DNA of 64,000 bases, taken from Herbaspirillum sp. RTI4 (GTDB lineage: Bacteria > Pseudomonadota > Gammaproteobacteria > Burkholderiales > Burkholderiaceae_D). This document shows, in pieces, positions 17,619-28,164 of the stretch. Each line of letters opens with the position of its first letter. Position 1 is the stretch's first letter. Location of the stretch: positions 3,720,001-3,784,000 of the forward strand of contig NZ_JAVIWQ010000002.1 of assembly GCF_034313965.1 (NCBI RefSeq). Reading direction: 5' to 3'. The translations under genes and the position numbers were made by a program. The notes below the pieces were generated by a model. That model was not told the DNA's origin, searched no databases, and worked only from the letters and a program-made list of their open reading frames with translations.

Positions 17619-18878
17619 ATGCGCAGCATTGCCTTAGTCGATTGCAATAATTTCTACGTCAGTTGCGAGCGCGTCTTCCGGCCCGATCTGCTGCATCGTC
17701 CGATTATCGTGCTGTCGAACAATGACGGCTGTGCGGTTTCCCGCAGCAATGAGGCGAAGGCGTTGGGTGTCAAGATGGGCGCGCCCCTGTTCCAGATTCA
17801 GGATCTGGTGCGCCGCCATGGGATTGTGGTTTTTTCTTCCAATTACACGCTGTATGCCGACCTGAGCAATCGGGTCATGTCTATCCTGCGCGAGTTTTCT
17901 CCGCTGCAGGAAATTTATAGCATCGATGAAGCCTTCGTCGACCTCAGTGGTTTTAGCGATATCGCCACTCGTTCACGTTCGATGCGGGAGCGCGTTTATC
18001 GCGATACAGGAATTCCGGTGTGTGTCGGCATCGGCCCTTCTAAAACACTGGCTAAATTAAGCAATTTCGTGGCGAAACGGCATCCGCGCTCGCATGGCGT
18101 TTTTAACTTCAATGCGCTCTCCGTCCAGCAGATCGAGAGCGTGCTGAAAAATATTCCGGTGGAAGAAATCTGGGGTGTGGGCCGACGTCTGACGATGGCC
18201 TTGAACCAGCGGGGCATTGATACCGTGCTGCAGTTACGAGATGCCGATGTTGCCGCCATGCGCCAGGGTTTTGGGGTGGTGATGGAAAAGACTATCCGGG
18301 AACTGCGCGGTGAAGCCTGTATTGAGTTGGAAGAAGTTGCGCCGCCGAAGAAGCAGATCGTCAATAGCCGTTCGTTTGGCCACGCCGTGACCACCATCGA
18401 GGATTTGCAGGATGCGCTGGCGCACTTTGTCAGCAACGCGGCGAGGAAACTGCGCGATCAGCATTCGCTCGCTGGCCTGTTGCAGGTGTTCATCATGACG
18501 GATCGGTTCAGGGAAGATCGCCCACAATACTGCCCGAGTATCGCGATTCCGCTCACCGTTCCTACCGCGCATACCATGGTGTTGCAGGGTTGGGCGGTGG
18601 CCGGGCTTGCGGCTATTTATCAGTCTGGATTTCACTACAAGAAGGCGGGGGTCATTTTCAGCGATATAGGTGACGCCTCGCTGTATCAAGGCGATCTCTT
18701 CGCTGCCGCACCCAAAAATCCCGCGCTGATGACGACACTGGATGCGATCAACACTCGCTACGGCAAGGGCACATTGAAGCTCAGCCAGGACAGTTCAAGG
18801 CCGTCGTGGAAAATGCGGCAGGAAAGGAAATCACCGGAATACACGACCAACTGGGATGAATTGCCGGTTTGTGGATAA
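17619..18878 (+). CDS. umuC: UmuC, catalytic subunit of error-prone DNA polymerase V
   Basis: A 419-residue Y-family polymerase. The palm holds [16 protein letters not shown] (first catalytic Asp) and [13 protein letters not shown] (catalytic Asp-Glu pair). Helix-hairpin-helix residues ([19 protein letters not shown]), a little-finger domain and the UmuC-specific C-terminal tail follow. Length matches the family. AGGA lies shortly before the ATG. It is co-transcribed with umuD under LexA control and copies damaged DNA with low fidelity. umuDC operons are common on mobile DNA, fitting the accessory surroundings. Confidence 0.95.
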   Translation: MRSIALVDCNNFYVSCERVFRPDLLHRPIIVLSNNDGCAVSRSNEAKALGVKMGAPLFQIQDLVRRHGIVVFSSNYTLYADLSNRVMSILREFSPLQEIYSIDEAFVDLSGFSDIATRSRSMRERVYRDTGIPVCVGIGPSKTLAKLSNFVAKRHPRSHGVFNFNALSVQQIESVLKNIPVEEIWGVGRRLTMALNQRGIDTVLQLRDADVAAMRQGFGVVMEKTIRELRGEACIELEEVAPPKKQIVNSRSFGHAVTTIEDLQDALAHFVSNAARKLRDQHSLAGLLQVFIMTDRFREDRPQYCPSIAIPLTVPTAHTMVLQGWAVAGLAAIYQSGFHYKKAGVIFSDIGDASLYQGDLFAAAPKNPALMTTLDAINTRYGKGTLKLSQDSSRPSWKMRQERKSPEYTTNWDELPVCG

Positions 18879-19333
18879 TTGATTACGCTGTTCGCTTTGG
18901 CGTTCGGCTTCCACGATCCGCTATTGCGAATGAACCTGCAATTCGTCAGTGCCCGATCATTACAGGTGACGTTGTGCGTCCATACAAAAATCCCAGATTC
19001 CTTCGACCCGAAGTGCGTATGCAAAAACCCTGAATACCGAACCAACAGCACCAAAGAGCGGTCTACCGAATACCCTCGAGTCCACCAACATCACTGAACT
19101 GAACCGTACCGGATTTTTACTACTGCCATGCCACACCACTGGGTCTTGCCAAACACTCCGCACCTTTGGCGTGTAGTATGAAGTTTAGTTTTATCAACTT
19201 CGCTTGATCAATAGATGTTGCCCACCTCGAACTCCGGCGGCTATCCGCCAAAAAAGCCGTTCCTCGTCGGCGCTGTTTAACTAGCTGCGAGGGCAACTCC
19301 TTGCCGAGCAAACCTCTTCAATTTAAGGACTAT
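18879..19333. other. Intergenic region without a convincing gene
   Basis: These 455 bases hold only short overlapping ORFs with no recognisable content. The promoter for the following reductase probably lies near 19170-19330. Confidence 0.35.
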
Positions 19334-20059
19334 ATGAACATTGGAATCATTGGGGCCGGCCACATCGGCAGCGCCCTCGCTATACGCCTCGTCAGCCTCG
19401 GACACTCGGTTTACATTGCCAACTCGCGCGGGCCTGAAACGCTGAAAGACGTGGCCCAAAAAACCGGCGCCAAGCCGGTTACGGTTCAGGAAGCGGCCCG
19501 CCACGGCGAAATCATCGTAGTCACCATTCCGCTCAAAAACATCCCCGACCTGCCCAAAGACCTGTTCGCAAACGTGGCGGCCGACGTACCCGTCATCGAC
19601 ACGAGCAACTACTACCCCATGCTGCGCGACGGCCAGATGCCGGAGCTGGAAACCGGTGAGCTCACAGAAAGCGAATGGGTGCAGCAGCACCTGGGCCGCC
19701 CGGTAGTGAAGGTATTCAACAACATCTACGCCGAACACCTTCAAAACAAGGGACTGCCCGCAGGCACACCTGGCCGCATCTCCCTACCGGTGGCCGGCGA
19801 CGATGCGGTGACCAAGCAGAAAGTCATGGCACTGGTTCAGGAACTGGGCTTTGACGCTGTAGACAACGGCAGCCTGCACGAGTCGTGGCGGCAGCAACCC
19901 GGCACCCCCTCTTACGGTGCCGACCTGCCCGCCGACAAACTGCGCGAGCATTTCACCAGTCTGGGCCCCCGCCGCACCGAGGCTCAACACGCCGAGTACC
20001 TGGCCAACCACGCCAAGCAGGAACAGGCAATGGCTGCGCAAGGCATCAAACTGAAGTAG
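19334..20059 (+). CDS. NADPH-dependent F420-reductase-like oxidoreductase
   Basis: A 241-residue protein with an N-terminal Rossmann fold (MNIGIIGAGHIGSALAIRL) of the kind found in the NADP-oxidoreductase, F420-dependent family, followed by IANSRGPETL, VDVxVIDTSNYYP-like strands and a conserved VVKVFNNIYAEHL segment. An upstream TTG start at 19301 is possible, but AAGGA before the ATG at 19334 and the fit of the Rossmann motif to the N-terminus favour the latter. Betaproteobacterial relatives usually use NADP(H) with unknown substrates; true F420 use is not expected. It stands alone between umuDC and a Fic relic. Confidence 0.8.
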   Translation: MNIGIIGAGHIGSALAIRLVSLGHSVYIANSRGPETLKDVAQKTGAKPVTVQEAARHGEIIVVTIPLKNIPDLPKDLFANVAADVPVIDTSNYYPMLRDGQMPELETGELTESEWVQQHLGRPVVKVFNNIYAEHLQNKGLPAGTPGRISLPVAGDDAVTKQKVMALVQELGFDAVDNGSLHESWRQQPGTPSYGADLPADKLREHFTSLGPRRTEAQHAEYLANHAKQEQAMAAQGIKLK

Positions 20060-20173
20060 CGGCCTGCCAAATCACCGGCAAACCCAAACGCCGGGGAATA
20101 GCACCCACCTTATTTGTGCATAGTCCATCTGGCAGTAAAAAAAGTTATAGCTAGCTGCCGCACCAAAGAACGC

Positions 20174-20252
20174 GGAAGCCAATAAGACACCCATTAACGC
20201 CCATTTTCTTAGTCACCTTTAAATGGCCGTTAATGGGTGTCTTATTGCTTCC
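20174..20252. repeat. Long inverted repeat in front of the Fic relic
   Basis: Left arm 20174-20206 (GGAAGC, an extra C, AATAAGACACCCATTAACG, then GCCATTT-like bases) and right arm 20221-20252 are complementary over about 31 positions with one unpaired base and a mismatch at the C/C pair, around a 14-base loop. It ends directly at the ATG of the Fic relic. It could be an operator, a strong RNA hairpin, or back-to-back ends of a lost transposon. Confidence 0.6.
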
Positions 20253-20607
20253 ATGCTTCATTCTGACTCTTTGCTGATCACCCCTGACATCCTCAAGCTG
20301 ATTGCTCGAATTGACGAGTTCAAAGGCGCTTGGCGTGCATTGAGAACGCTTGCGCCTGATCGGCTCTCAGCCTTGCGCAGCGCGCCATTCGGACAGAGGC
20401 CCCGACTGGCAACCATGGGGGGTATTTTTTCTGCGATCGCTGGCAGAGCAGGTTCGGGGATTGGAGAAAAAAATAGAACGTGAAAAAATCGTATTGCCGG
20501 CTTTGCCGGAGCTGTCGTTGCAGATCGTCGAATCTGCAGCACATGCGGCACAAGGAACGCTCCTAAGCCCGGGCAGTTTGATCTTCTTCCACGCATCGAA
20601 TCATTAG
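20253..20607 (+). pseudogene. Fic/DOC-family protein with large internal deletion
   Basis: The first frame reads LLITPDILKLIARIDEFKGAWRAL plus TLAPDRLSALR split over 20268-20376, the N-terminal helix of Fic proteins. From about 20425 another frame reads the C-terminal part (FFLRSLAEQVRGLEKKIERE, LPELSLQIVES). The whole catalytic centre (HPFxxGNGR motif) between them is gone and the join is out of frame. It is a relic of an AMP-transferase-type toxin or regulator. Confidence 0.75.
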
Positions 20608-21290
20608 GAAATCATCGGCCGGTCGACAAAGCGCAAATGGCCTTGCTTGATCCAGACGTGCGCGCCCTGATTTCCAGCTATTGCCGCAAGCCGGCCACCC
20701 CGAGGCAAGCGCACCCAGGACATGGCATCCAGTCGGTCGCCGATGTCGGCGTCGGTGAAGTCCCCCGCCAGCACAAGTAATTCAGCACCGTCGGTGCAGT
20801 TGAGATGTACGTGTGCGCCAGCTTGCCAATACTCAAGCTGGACGGTTTCACGTTCATCTTCGAACAGCGGCGTGACCGCGACGCCGGGACGGGTCGGGTC
20901 GCTGACCCTTTCCATCTTGTGCATGTCGACGACGACATGGGTGCGATCATCCGGCGCAAATTGCCAGAGCTTGACGAAAATGATGCAGCCTGATGCAGAA
21001 CCCGGCGTGTGTCGGCTGGTGGGAGGATTACGGATGTAGGAACCGGTGGGATAGTCGCCGTGTTCGTCCTGAAACACCCCTTCGAGCACGATGAATTCTT
21101 CACCGCCGCTATGCGTATGCGCCGTGAACTGACTGCCCGGAGCATAGCGAACAATCGTGGTCGCACGCGCGACTTCGTCGCCGATGCGGTCTAGCATCCG
21201 GCGCTGCACGCCTGCTACCGGAGAATCCACCCAGGGCATGGTCGCGCCGTGCATAACGACGCGTAAATTGAAATCAGCATTAATGTCCAT
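20604..21290 (-). CDS. ChrR-like double cupin protein
   Basis: A 228-residue protein whose first half is a ChrR-type cupin with metal ligands in FTAHTHSGGEEFIVLEGVF and a following YxxNPPTSRHTP segment. The second half repeats the fold more weakly (HVHLNCTDGAELLVLAGDF). The zinc-binding anti-sigma N-terminal domain of true ChrR is absent, so it is a free-standing cupin, perhaps a small dioxygenase or a sensor. It follows a glutathione transferase gene by 42 bases on the same strand and is probably co-transcribed with it. Confidence 0.82.
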   Translation of the reverse strand: MDINADFNLRVVMHGATMPWVDSPVAGVQRRMLDRIGDEVARATTIVRYAPGSQFTAHTHSGGEEFIVLEGVFQDEHGDYPTGSYIRNPPTSRHTPGSASGCIIFVKLWQFAPDDRTHVVVDMHKMERVSDPTRPGVAVTPLFEDERETVQLEYWQAGAHVHLNCTDGAELLVLAGDFTDADIGDRLDAMSWVRLPRGGRLAAIAGNQGAHVWIKQGHLRFVDRPMIS

Positions 21291-21332
21291 GTGTGGATTC
21301 TGTCCTTGTCTTACGTTATGCGAACTGGTCGA

Positions 21333-21959
21333 TCAACTACCCGTGCCACCCATGCTGGTACGCTTGGCCATGCGAGCGCGCCAGGCGAACAGTGCGGTGC
21401 AGTCGGCAGGAATCGTGATTTTGGCGAAGTCTGCGAACGACAGGCCGACAAACAGTGTGATGTCGGCAACTGAAAAATTCTCGCCGGCAGCGAACGCTTG
21501 AGTGGCCAGCACGTCATTGAAATACTGCATTCCAGAAAGCGCGCGCTCATGCTGCTTCATGCCCCAATCCTTGTTATGGTAAAGCTCGAGCGCACCCAGG
21601 CCCGACGTGGCGTAATGAAAATACGCGCCCACTGCGTCCATGACACCTTGTTCCGCGCGGCGCTGCATCATATGAATCACGGCACGCTCCTTGGCTGTCT
21701 TTCCGGTCAGCGAAATTCCCTCGAATGCATGGTCGATATACTCGGTGATGGCGGTGCATTCGCTGATGAAGGTTCCATCGTCGAGTTCCAGCACTGGTAC
21801 CGACGCACTCGGGTTCTTGCTGACAAACGCGGGCAGACGATGTTCGCCTTTCATTACGTCCACATGCACGAACTGCACTTTGTCGGTCGCGCCTTTTTCA
21901 GCCAGCGCGATGCGGACCCGGGCCGGATTAGGAAAACCTTCGTAGTCATAAATTTTCAT
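21333..21959 (-). CDS. Glutathione S-transferase family protein
   Basis: A 208-residue protein with the thioredoxin-like N-terminal domain (MKIYDYEGFPNPARVRIALAEKG, then a cis-Pro SVPVLELDDG strand and the FISECTAITEYID helix) and an all-helical C-terminal domain (YHNKDWGMKQHERALSG, FSVADITLF). The frame is open to 22022, but GGAAAT before the ATG at 21959 and the family alignment place the start there. It probably conjugates or isomerises an electrophile using glutathione. It heads a two-gene unit with the cupin gene. Confidence 0.88.
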   Translation of the reverse strand: MKIYDYEGFPNPARVRIALAEKGATDKVQFVHVDVMKGEHRLPAFVSKNPSASVPVLELDDGTFISECTAITEYIDHAFEGISLTGKTAKERAVIHMMQRRAEQGVMDAVGAYFHYATSGLGALELYHNKDWGMKQHERALSGMQYFNDVLATQAFAAGENFSVADITLFVGLSFADFAKITIPADCTALFAWRARMAKRTSMGGTGS

Positions 21960-22065
21960 GTTGGATATTTCCGTTGTTGGATGAGTTAAAAAATAAAATG
22001 CAAAAAGAGGAATAGTTTCCACCCCAGTATGGGGCCATCCGATATTTTTTCCGCGGGCAACTGAA

Positions 22066-22170
22066 GTGCTTTACATGGACATCATTTACGAAATACGCCG
22101 GCACCATTCAGTACAACCGCATTCGCTTTCTACCGTCGCCCGGAATATGGGGCTGTCCGACCGACAGTGC
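22066..22170 (+). pseudogene. Possible IS21-type IstA N-terminal scrap
   Basis: The frame MLYMDIIYEIRRHHSV, then SLSTVARNMGLS, resembles the helix-turn-helix start of IS21-family IstA transposases. It loses resemblance after about 35 residues, where it runs into the end of the efflux operon on the other strand. Weak evidence from one short segment. Confidence 0.35.
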
Positions 22171-22173
22171 GAA

Positions 22174-23700
22174 TTACTTCGCAAAGGAAGAGGTACCGAC
22201 TACCGTCCTTGTATCAGCACTATTGCCATCTATCGCATCCGCAGGACGAGGCTGATCGCCGGTGTGCTCAATCCATCCGCCACCCAGGTAGCGATACAAA
22301 TCCACCAGATTGGTCAGCCGTTGCAAACGCGCGGTGATCAGGACTAACTGCGAGTTGTAAAGGTCGGTTTGGGCGGTGAGCACACTCAGATAATTGTCTA
22401 CGCCATTGCGATATCGCATGTCGGAAAGTTCCAGTCGGCGATTTTGCGAATTGGTATACCGCTCCAGGGACGTAATCTGCTTATCGTAGGTACCGCGAGC
22501 GGCCAGACCATCGGCGACTTCGCGGAACGCACTTTGAATCACCTTTTCATAATTGGCGATGCCGATGCGTTTTTGCACCTTTGCCAGATCAAGATTCGCT
22601 ACATTCGCGCCGCCACTAAAAATCGGAATCGAGATCTGGGGAACGAAGGACCAGGCATTCGATCCTGTGCTGAATAAGCCGCCAAATGAAGGCGATAAAG
22701 TCCCCAGCGTGCTGGTGAGCGAAATGGTGGGGAAGAACGCCGCCCGCGCAGCCCCGATGTTGGCGTTCGCACCGATGAGGGTTTGTTCTGCCGCAGCGAT
22801 GTCGGGACGCCGTATCAACAGATCGGAAGGAAGATTGGCCGGAATGTCGGCAAGCAAATGTTGACTATCGAGCGGAAGACCGGCAGGCAGATCATCCGGC
22901 AGTGGTTGACCAACTAACAGGACGAGTGCGTTTTCTGCCTGCGCCCGAAGTCGCAGTTGTGATTGCAGATTGGCGGCAGCCTGCTCCAGAAGCCCCTCCG
23001 ACTGGCGCAAAACAAGTTCCGATCCGGTGCCGGTGTCAAATTGAAGTTTGGCAATACGGAACGATTCTTGGGTATTGGTCAAGGTATTGCGTGTAACGAG
23101 CAACTGATCATCATAGGCAAGCATGGTCAGGTACTGGGATGCGACCGAAGACAAAAGCGAGATTTCACCTGCTTTGCGCGCTTCGGCAGTGGAGAGATAT
23201 TGCGCCAGCGCCTGATCCTTCAGACTGCGAATTCTGCCGAAGAAATCGACTTCCCATGAGGCATTGAGTCCGACAGAATAGAGAGTTGAATTCGTCTGGT
23301 TACTCGTGGACAGATCCAGTGGCGTACGCGATCTGTTTTTTGATGCGCTGGCACCGACCGACGGAAACAAACCTGCGCGCGTGATCTGATATCGCGCCTG
23401 CGCGGCTTCTACGTTGAGCATGGAGACGCGCAGGTCACGATTATTTTTCAATGCAAGTTCTTCTATCCTTTGCAGGCGTGCATCGGAGAAAAAATTGCGC
23501 CAGCCTATATCAACAGCGGCCTGACCATCGGCGCTGCCACCATTGCTGGTGGCAGCAGCGCGGTCTGGTTGCGCGTCGTACACCCCTCCGGTAGGGAAAG
23601 AGGTAGCGACAGGCGCATCGGGTCGTTCATAGGTCGGCTGTAAGGAGCAACCCGCCACCAGAATGGCGGCTGCGGTCGCGAAGAGAGAGCGTTTTAACAT
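22174..23700 (-). CDS. RND efflux outer-membrane lipoprotein (NodT/OprM family)
   Basis: A 508-residue outer-membrane factor. It begins with a lipoprotein signal (LVAGC, lipidated Cys at about residue 18) and has the two repeated halves of TolC-like proteins (FFSDARLQRIEELALKNNRD in the first, RRPDIAAAEQTLIGANANIG in the second). The ATG at 23700 lies one base after the stop of the pump gene with AGGAAC before it, so it is the third gene of the operon. The trimer forms the channel through which the pump exports drugs, solvents or metabolites. The extra open frame to 23811 is an overlap artefact. Confidence 0.93.
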   Translation of the reverse strand: MLKRSLFATAAAILVAGCSLQPTYERPDAPVATSFPTGGVYDAQPDRAAATSNGGSADGQAAVDIGWRNFFSDARLQRIEELALKNNRDLRVSMLNVEAAQARYQITRAGLFPSVGASASKNRSRTPLDLSTSNQTNSTLYSVGLNASWEVDFFGRIRSLKDQALAQYLSTAEARKAGEISLLSSVASQYLTMLAYDDQLLVTRNTLTNTQESFRIAKLQFDTGTGSELVLRQSEGLLEQAAANLQSQLRLRAQAENALVLLVGQPLPDDLPAGLPLDSQHLLADIPANLPSDLLIRRPDIAAAEQTLIGANANIGAARAAFFPTISLTSTLGTLSPSFGGLFSTGSNAWSFVPQISIPIFSGGANVANLDLAKVQKRIGIANYEKVIQSAFREVADGLAARGTYDKQITSLERYTNSQNRRLELSDMRYRNGVDNYLSVLTAQTDLYNSQLVLITARLQRLTNLVDLYRYLGGGWIEHTGDQPRPADAIDGNSADTRTVVGTSSFAK

Positions 23701-23701
23701 A

Positions 23702-26700
23702 TCAGTGTTCCTCGCTAACTGTGCCAACTGAGCCAACTGAGCCAACTGAGCCAGCATCGCCTTGATCAGACGGCCCGGTTGTGGGCTTATCTGTTTTCTT
23801 AGCCTTACCATTTTTACTGATCACAACAAAGAACATCGGAATCATAAAAATCGCGAGGAAGGTTGCGGTCAGCATCCCACCAATCACACCGGTACCAATC
23901 GCATGTTGGCTGGCTGAACCTGCGCCGTTACTGATGGCCAGTGGCAGCACGCCCAGAATAAAGGCGAGCGAAGTCATCAGGATCGGACGCAAGCGCAAGC
24001 GTGCCGCTTCGACGGCGGCATCCACCGTACTCATTCCCTGCAGTCGCAAGTCACGCGCGAATTCGACGATCAGAATCGCATTCTTCGCAGACAGTCCCAC
24101 GGTCGTTAACAAGCCGACCTGGAAGAACACATCGTTTTCCAATCCGCGCATCGAGACCGCGGCCAGCGCCCCCAATATGCCGAGCGGCACGACCATGATG
24201 ACCGAGAACGGAATCGACCAGCTTTCATACAGCGCAGCAAGGCTCAGGAACACGACGAGGATAGAGATCGCATAAAGCAGCGGCGCTTGCGAGCCGGACT
24301 GACGTTCTTGTTTTGACAAGCCAGTCCACTCGTAACCTACGCCTGCCGGCAATTTGGCAGCGATCGCTTCCATTGCTTCCATTGCCTGACCGGTCGATTT
24401 ACCCGGTGCGGCAGCGCCCTGAATTTCCACTGCAGAAATCCCGTTATAGCGCTCTAGTTTGGGGGAGCCGTAAATCCAGGTACCGCTGGCAAAGGACGTG
24501 AACGGCACCATGCCACCGGTGGCATTGCGTACGTACCATTTATTGATATCTTCCGGACTCATGCGGAATTTTGCATCCCCTTGCACGAACACTTTCTTGA
24601 TCCGGTTATCGGTATCGAGAAAATTATTGACGTAAGAGGCACCCCAGGCGATGGAGAAAGTCTGGTCGATATCGGCGGCCGCCACACCCAGCGCATTGGC
24701 TTTTTCACGATCAATGGTGACCTTGAACTGCGGTGTGTCGCTCAAACCGTTAGGCCGCACCAGCGCCAGCATCGGGTCTTTCGCTGCCATGCCAAGCAAG
24801 ATGTCGCGCGCTTCCATCAACTTCGCGTGACCCACACCGGCCTGATCCACTAATTCCATATCGAAGCCCGATGCAGTACCGAGTTCAGGAATGGAAGGCG
24901 GACTGACCGGAATGATGGTCGCGCCTTTGTAATTGCCGAAGTGTTTAAACATCCGCGCCACCAGTGCCGGAACCTTTTGGTCTTCTGCCTGACGATCTTT
25001 ATAGTCCTTCATCTGTACGAACAGCAGACCAGAGTTCTGACCGCGGGCGGCAAAGCTGAAACCATTGATCGAGAAGGTGGCGTTGACAACGCTCTTTTCG
25101 TCCTTGCGCAAATAATCAGTCACATCGGCAATCGCCTTGGCAGTACGTTCCTGCGTCGAACCGATTGGCGTTTGCACCAGCACAAACATCGTGCCCTGAT
25201 CTTCATCCGGCAAAAACGATTTGGGCATTTTTACAAACAAAATACAAACCGCTACGATGATGGCGCCGTAGATGATCAGCCAGCGCCCGGAGCGTTTGAT
25301 AATGTTGGCAACGCTGCTATGGTATTTTTCCTGACTTTTGCCAAAGGCGCGGTTAAACCAGCCGAAGAAACCGGTTTTTATTTCATGGTGACCTTTGGGA
25401 ATCGGCTTGAGCAGCGTGGCGCACAGTGCCGGCGTCAGAATCAGCGCAACCAGCACGGACAAGACCATCGCCGCCACAATCGTCAGCGAAAACTGGCGGT
25501 AAATCGCACCCACTGAGCCGCTGGAGAACGCCACCGGCACGAACACTGCCGACAAGACCAAGGCCACACCGATCAAGGCACCGGTAATCTGACTCATGGC
25601 TTTGCGGGTTGCCTCTCGAGGCGACAAGCCCTCCTCGGACATGATGCGTTCGACGTTTTCCACCACCACAATCGCATCATCCACCAGCAGTCCGATGGCG
25701 AGCACCAGGCCGAACATGGACAGCACGTTGATGGAGAAACCCACCGCCGACATAATCGCGAAGGTTCCCAGCAGCACCACTGGCACAGCGATCGTAGGAA
25801 TTAACGTCGCCCGGAAATTTTGCAAGAAGAGATACATGACCAGAAACACCAGCACGATCCCTTCGAGCAGTGTCTTGAATACTTCTTCAATCGACAGCTT
25901 GACGAACGGCGTGGTGTCATATGGATAATTGACCTCCATGCCCGCCGGGAAATATTCCGACAACTGATTGATTTTGGCGCGCACCGCGTCGGCCGTATTG
26001 AGCGCATTCGCGCCAGTGGCGAGCTGAATACCAAAGCCAGCGGCTGGCTGGCCGTTGTATTTGGTATCGAAGTTATAGTTCTCCGCGCCCAGCTCAATCC
26101 TAGCGACATCTTTAATTCGTACTTGCGATCCGTCGGCATTGACCTTCAGCAGCACGTTGCCGAACTGCTCAGGCGTTTGCAGCAAAGTTGACTGCGTGAT
26201 CGTCGCCTGCAACATCTGACCGGGTACTGCCGGTGTACCGCCGAGACTACCGGCGGCGATCTGTACATTCTGGTTGGTGACCGCGTTCTTGACGTCCAAG
26301 GGAGTCAGGGCGAAATTAGTCAGTTTGCTGGCGTCAAGCCAGATGCGCATCGCGTATTGCGAGCCAAAAACCTGGACGGTGCCGACTCCATCGATACGGC
26401 TGATTTGATCCTGAACCTTCGATGCCACGTAGTTGGTCAGGTCATTCCGGTTCATGCTGCCGTCTTTGGACGTGAAGGCCATCGCCAACAGAAAGCTGCT
26501 ACTGGATTTGGTGACCTTGGTGCCGTTTTGCTGCACCGCTTGTGGCAGCAGAGGTGCGGCGAGTTGCAACTTGTTTTGTACCTGGACTTGCGCAATATCT
26601 GCGTTGGTACCGGGGGCAAATGTGAGCGTGATCACGGCGCTGCCGGAATCATCGCTGGAGGAGGAAAGGTAAAGCAAATGATCGAGACCACTCATTTGCT

Positions 26701-26899
26701 GCTCAATCACCTGCGTGACGGTATTTTCAACCGTACTTGCCGAAGCGCCCGCATAGTTGGCGCTAATCTGAATGGCAGGCGGAGCGATCGTTGGATATTG
26801 CGCGACCGGTAAGTTGAAAACGGATGCTAACCCTGCCAGCATCAAAATGATGGCGATCACCCACGCAAAAATGGGGCGATCTATGAAGAAATTTGCCAT
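23702..26899 (-). CDS. RND efflux pump inner-membrane transporter (HAE1/AcrB type)
   Basis: A 1065-residue AcrB/MexB-type proton-driven pump: [20 protein letters not shown] at the N-terminus, FPVAQYPxIAPP-like motif, the paired aspartates of TM4 in [17 protein letters not shown], and the second repeat with [20 protein letters not shown]. Length and topology (12 helices, two large periplasmic loops) match the family. AGGAG lies eight bases before the ATG. It is the middle gene of the adaptor-pump-channel operon. Its C-terminal tail contains [10 protein letters not shown] encoded by three perfect 9-base repeats (23723-23749), which may vary in number between strains. Substrates are expected to be amphiphilic drugs. 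Confidence 0.95.
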   Translation of the reverse strand: MANFFIDRPIFAWVIAIILMLAGLASVFNLPVAQYPTIAPPAIQISANYAGASASTVENTVTQVIEQQMSGLDHLLYLSSSSDDSGSAVITLTFAPGTNADIAQVQVQNKLQLAAPLLPQAVQQNGTKVTKSSSSFLLAMAFTSKDGSMNRNDLTNYVASKVQDQISRIDGVGTVQVFGSQYAMRIWLDASKLTNFALTPLDVKNAVTNQNVQIAAGSLGGTPAVPGQMLQATITQSTLLQTPEQFGNVLLKVNADGSQVRIKDVARIELGAENYNFDTKYNGQPAAGFGIQLATGANALNTADAVRAKINQLSEYFPAGMEVNYPYDTTPFVKLSIEEVFKTLLEGIVLVFLVMYLFLQNFRATLIPTIAVPVVLLGTFAIMSAVGFSINVLSMFGLVLAIGLLVDDAIVVVENVERIMSEEGLSPREATRKAMSQITGALIGVALVLSAVFVPVAFSSGSVGAIYRQFSLTIVAAMVLSVLVALILTPALCATLLKPIPKGHHEIKTGFFGWFNRAFGKSQEKYHSSVANIIKRSGRWLIIYGAIIVAVCILFVKMPKSFLPDEDQGTMFVLVQTPIGSTQERTAKAIADVTDYLRKDEKSVVNATFSINGFSFAARGQNSGLLFVQMKDYKDRQAEDQKVPALVARMFKHFGNYKGATIIPVSPPSIPELGTASGFDMELVDQAGVGHAKLMEARDILLGMAAKDPMLALVRPNGLSDTPQFKVTIDREKANALGVAAADIDQTFSIAWGASYVNNFLDTDNRIKKVFVQGDAKFRMSPEDINKWYVRNATGGMVPFTSFASGTWIYGSPKLERYNGISAVEIQGAAAPGKSTGQAMEAMEAIAAKLPAGVGYEWTGLSKQERQSGSQAPLLYAISILVVFLSLAALYESWSIPFSVIMVVPLGILGALAAVSMRGLENDVFFQVGLLTTVGLSAKNAILIVEFARDLRLQGMSTVDAAVEAARLRLRPILMTSLAFILGVLPLAISNGAGSASQHAIGTGVIGGMLTATFLAIFMIPMFFVVISKNGKAKKTDKPTTGPSDQGDAGSVGSVGSVGTVSEEH
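23723..23749. repeat. Three 9-base tandem repeats at the end of the pump gene
   Basis: The unit GCCAACTGA occurs three times in a row and encodes Ser-Val-Gly repeats in the C-terminal tail of the RND pump. Copy number can change without breaking the frame. Confidence 0.85.
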
Positions 26900-26914
26900 G
26901 AAGCGAGCTCCTGA

Positions 26915-28147
26915 TTATTTCGTGCCGGCGGCCGCTGGAGCGGAAGCCGCTCCTTGTGCGTCGCCGGCATTATTCGGACCATTCGTGGCTGTAGTTTGGG
27001 TTGCCGTTGCAGGCAGAGTGGCAGGGATGGCTTTAACGAGTAGGCCAGGCTTGACCTTGTCGACACCCTCAACAATCACCCGGTCACCCGCAGCGAGGCC
27101 GCTTTCAACGACCCAGTTGCTGCCGTAGGTGCTGGAGGTGACCAATACCCGTCGCACGACCTTGTTATCCGAACCGACCACAAGTGCAACGGCCTGTCCC
27201 TTCTGGTCATGCGATACGCCGATTTGCGGCACGATCAGTGCTTTGTCGTTGACGCCTTCATTGATCGTTGCGCGCACAAACATGCCCGGCAGCAACACCC
27301 GACTTTTATTCGGGAAAATGGCTCTGACAGTGACCGACCCGGTACTGGGATTGACACTCACATCCGAAAACTGGAGCGTGCCCGTCTCTGTATAAGGACG
27401 ACCATCTTCAAGCACCAAGGTGACCTTGGCCGCATTTTCGCCAGTGGTTTGCAGACGTCCTTCTTGCATCTGACGACGCAACTTAAGGCCATCGACGCTC
27501 GATTGCGCCATATCGACGTAAGCAGGATCAAGCTGTTGCACGGTCGTGAGCAAGGTTGCCTGACTCGCTTGCACAAACGCGCCTGGCGTTACCGCCGACA
27601 GACCGATACGGCCAGAAACCGGCGAGGTCACATCGGTGTAGCCGAGATTGATCGTTGCCGTATCCAGCAGCGCCTTGCCGGATGCCACATCGGCAGCGGC
27701 CTGACCCTGGGTTGCCACTGCATTGTCGTAATCCTGCTTGCTCACAGCGTTACCTGCGACCAGTATTTTGTAGCGCGCAATCTGCGCATTTTGCGTCACC
27801 AGATTGGCGTCGGCCTTGGCCAGCGTCGCTTTGGCCGTGTTCAGCGCAGCGATGTACGGTGCCGGATCAATCTTATACAGACGCTGCCCGGCCTTGACAT
27901 CGGCCCCTTCGACAAACTCACGACGAAGGACAATGCCATCGACCCGTGAACGCACCTGCGCAACCAGAAAAGCACTGGTGCGGCCCGGCAATTCGTTGGT
28001 GACTGGTACGGAGGAGGTCTTAACGGTGAAAACGCCTACTTCAGGCGTAGTTTGCGTTGCTGCCGGAGGTTTTTGGTTGCAAGCTGCGAGAACTGCAGCG
28101 ACTGAAATGATAGTAACTAAGCGATAGGAAATCCATTTAAAGCGCAT
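26915..28147 (-). CDS. RND efflux periplasmic adaptor lipoprotein (membrane fusion protein)
   Basis: A 410-residue AcrA/MexA-type adaptor. A lipoprotein signal (VLAACN) is followed by the first beta strand, a lipoyl half (VRSRVDGIVLRREFVEGADVKAGQRLYKIDP split over about residues 65-96), a coiled-coil hairpin (residues about 100-170), the second lipoyl half (VTSPVSGRIG) and a beta-barrel domain. An Ala-rich tail ends the protein. AAAGGA precedes the ATG. It is the first gene of the operon; the pump starts 15 bases after its stop. No adjacent regulator gene is present, but a perfect palindrome lies 17 bases upstream. Confidence 0.95.
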   Translation of the reverse strand: MRFKWISYRLVTIISVAAVLAACNQKPPAATQTTPEVGVFTVKTSSVPVTNELPGRTSAFLVAQVRSRVDGIVLRREFVEGADVKAGQRLYKIDPAPYIAALNTAKATLAKADANLVTQNAQIARYKILVAGNAVSKQDYDNAVATQGQAAADVASGKALLDTATINLGYTDVTSPVSGRIGLSAVTPGAFVQASQATLLTTVQQLDPAYVDMAQSSVDGLKLRRQMQEGRLQTTGENAAKVTLVLEDGRPYTETGTLQFSDVSVNPSTGSVTVRAIFPNKSRVLLPGMFVRATINEGVNDKALIVPQIGVSHDQKGQAVALVVGSDNKVVRRVLVTSSTYGSNWVVESGLAAGDRVIVEGVDKVKPGLLVKAIPATLPATATQTTATNGPNNAGDAQGAASAPAAAGTK

Positions 28148-28164
28148 GTGTAGTCCTTTGTTGA

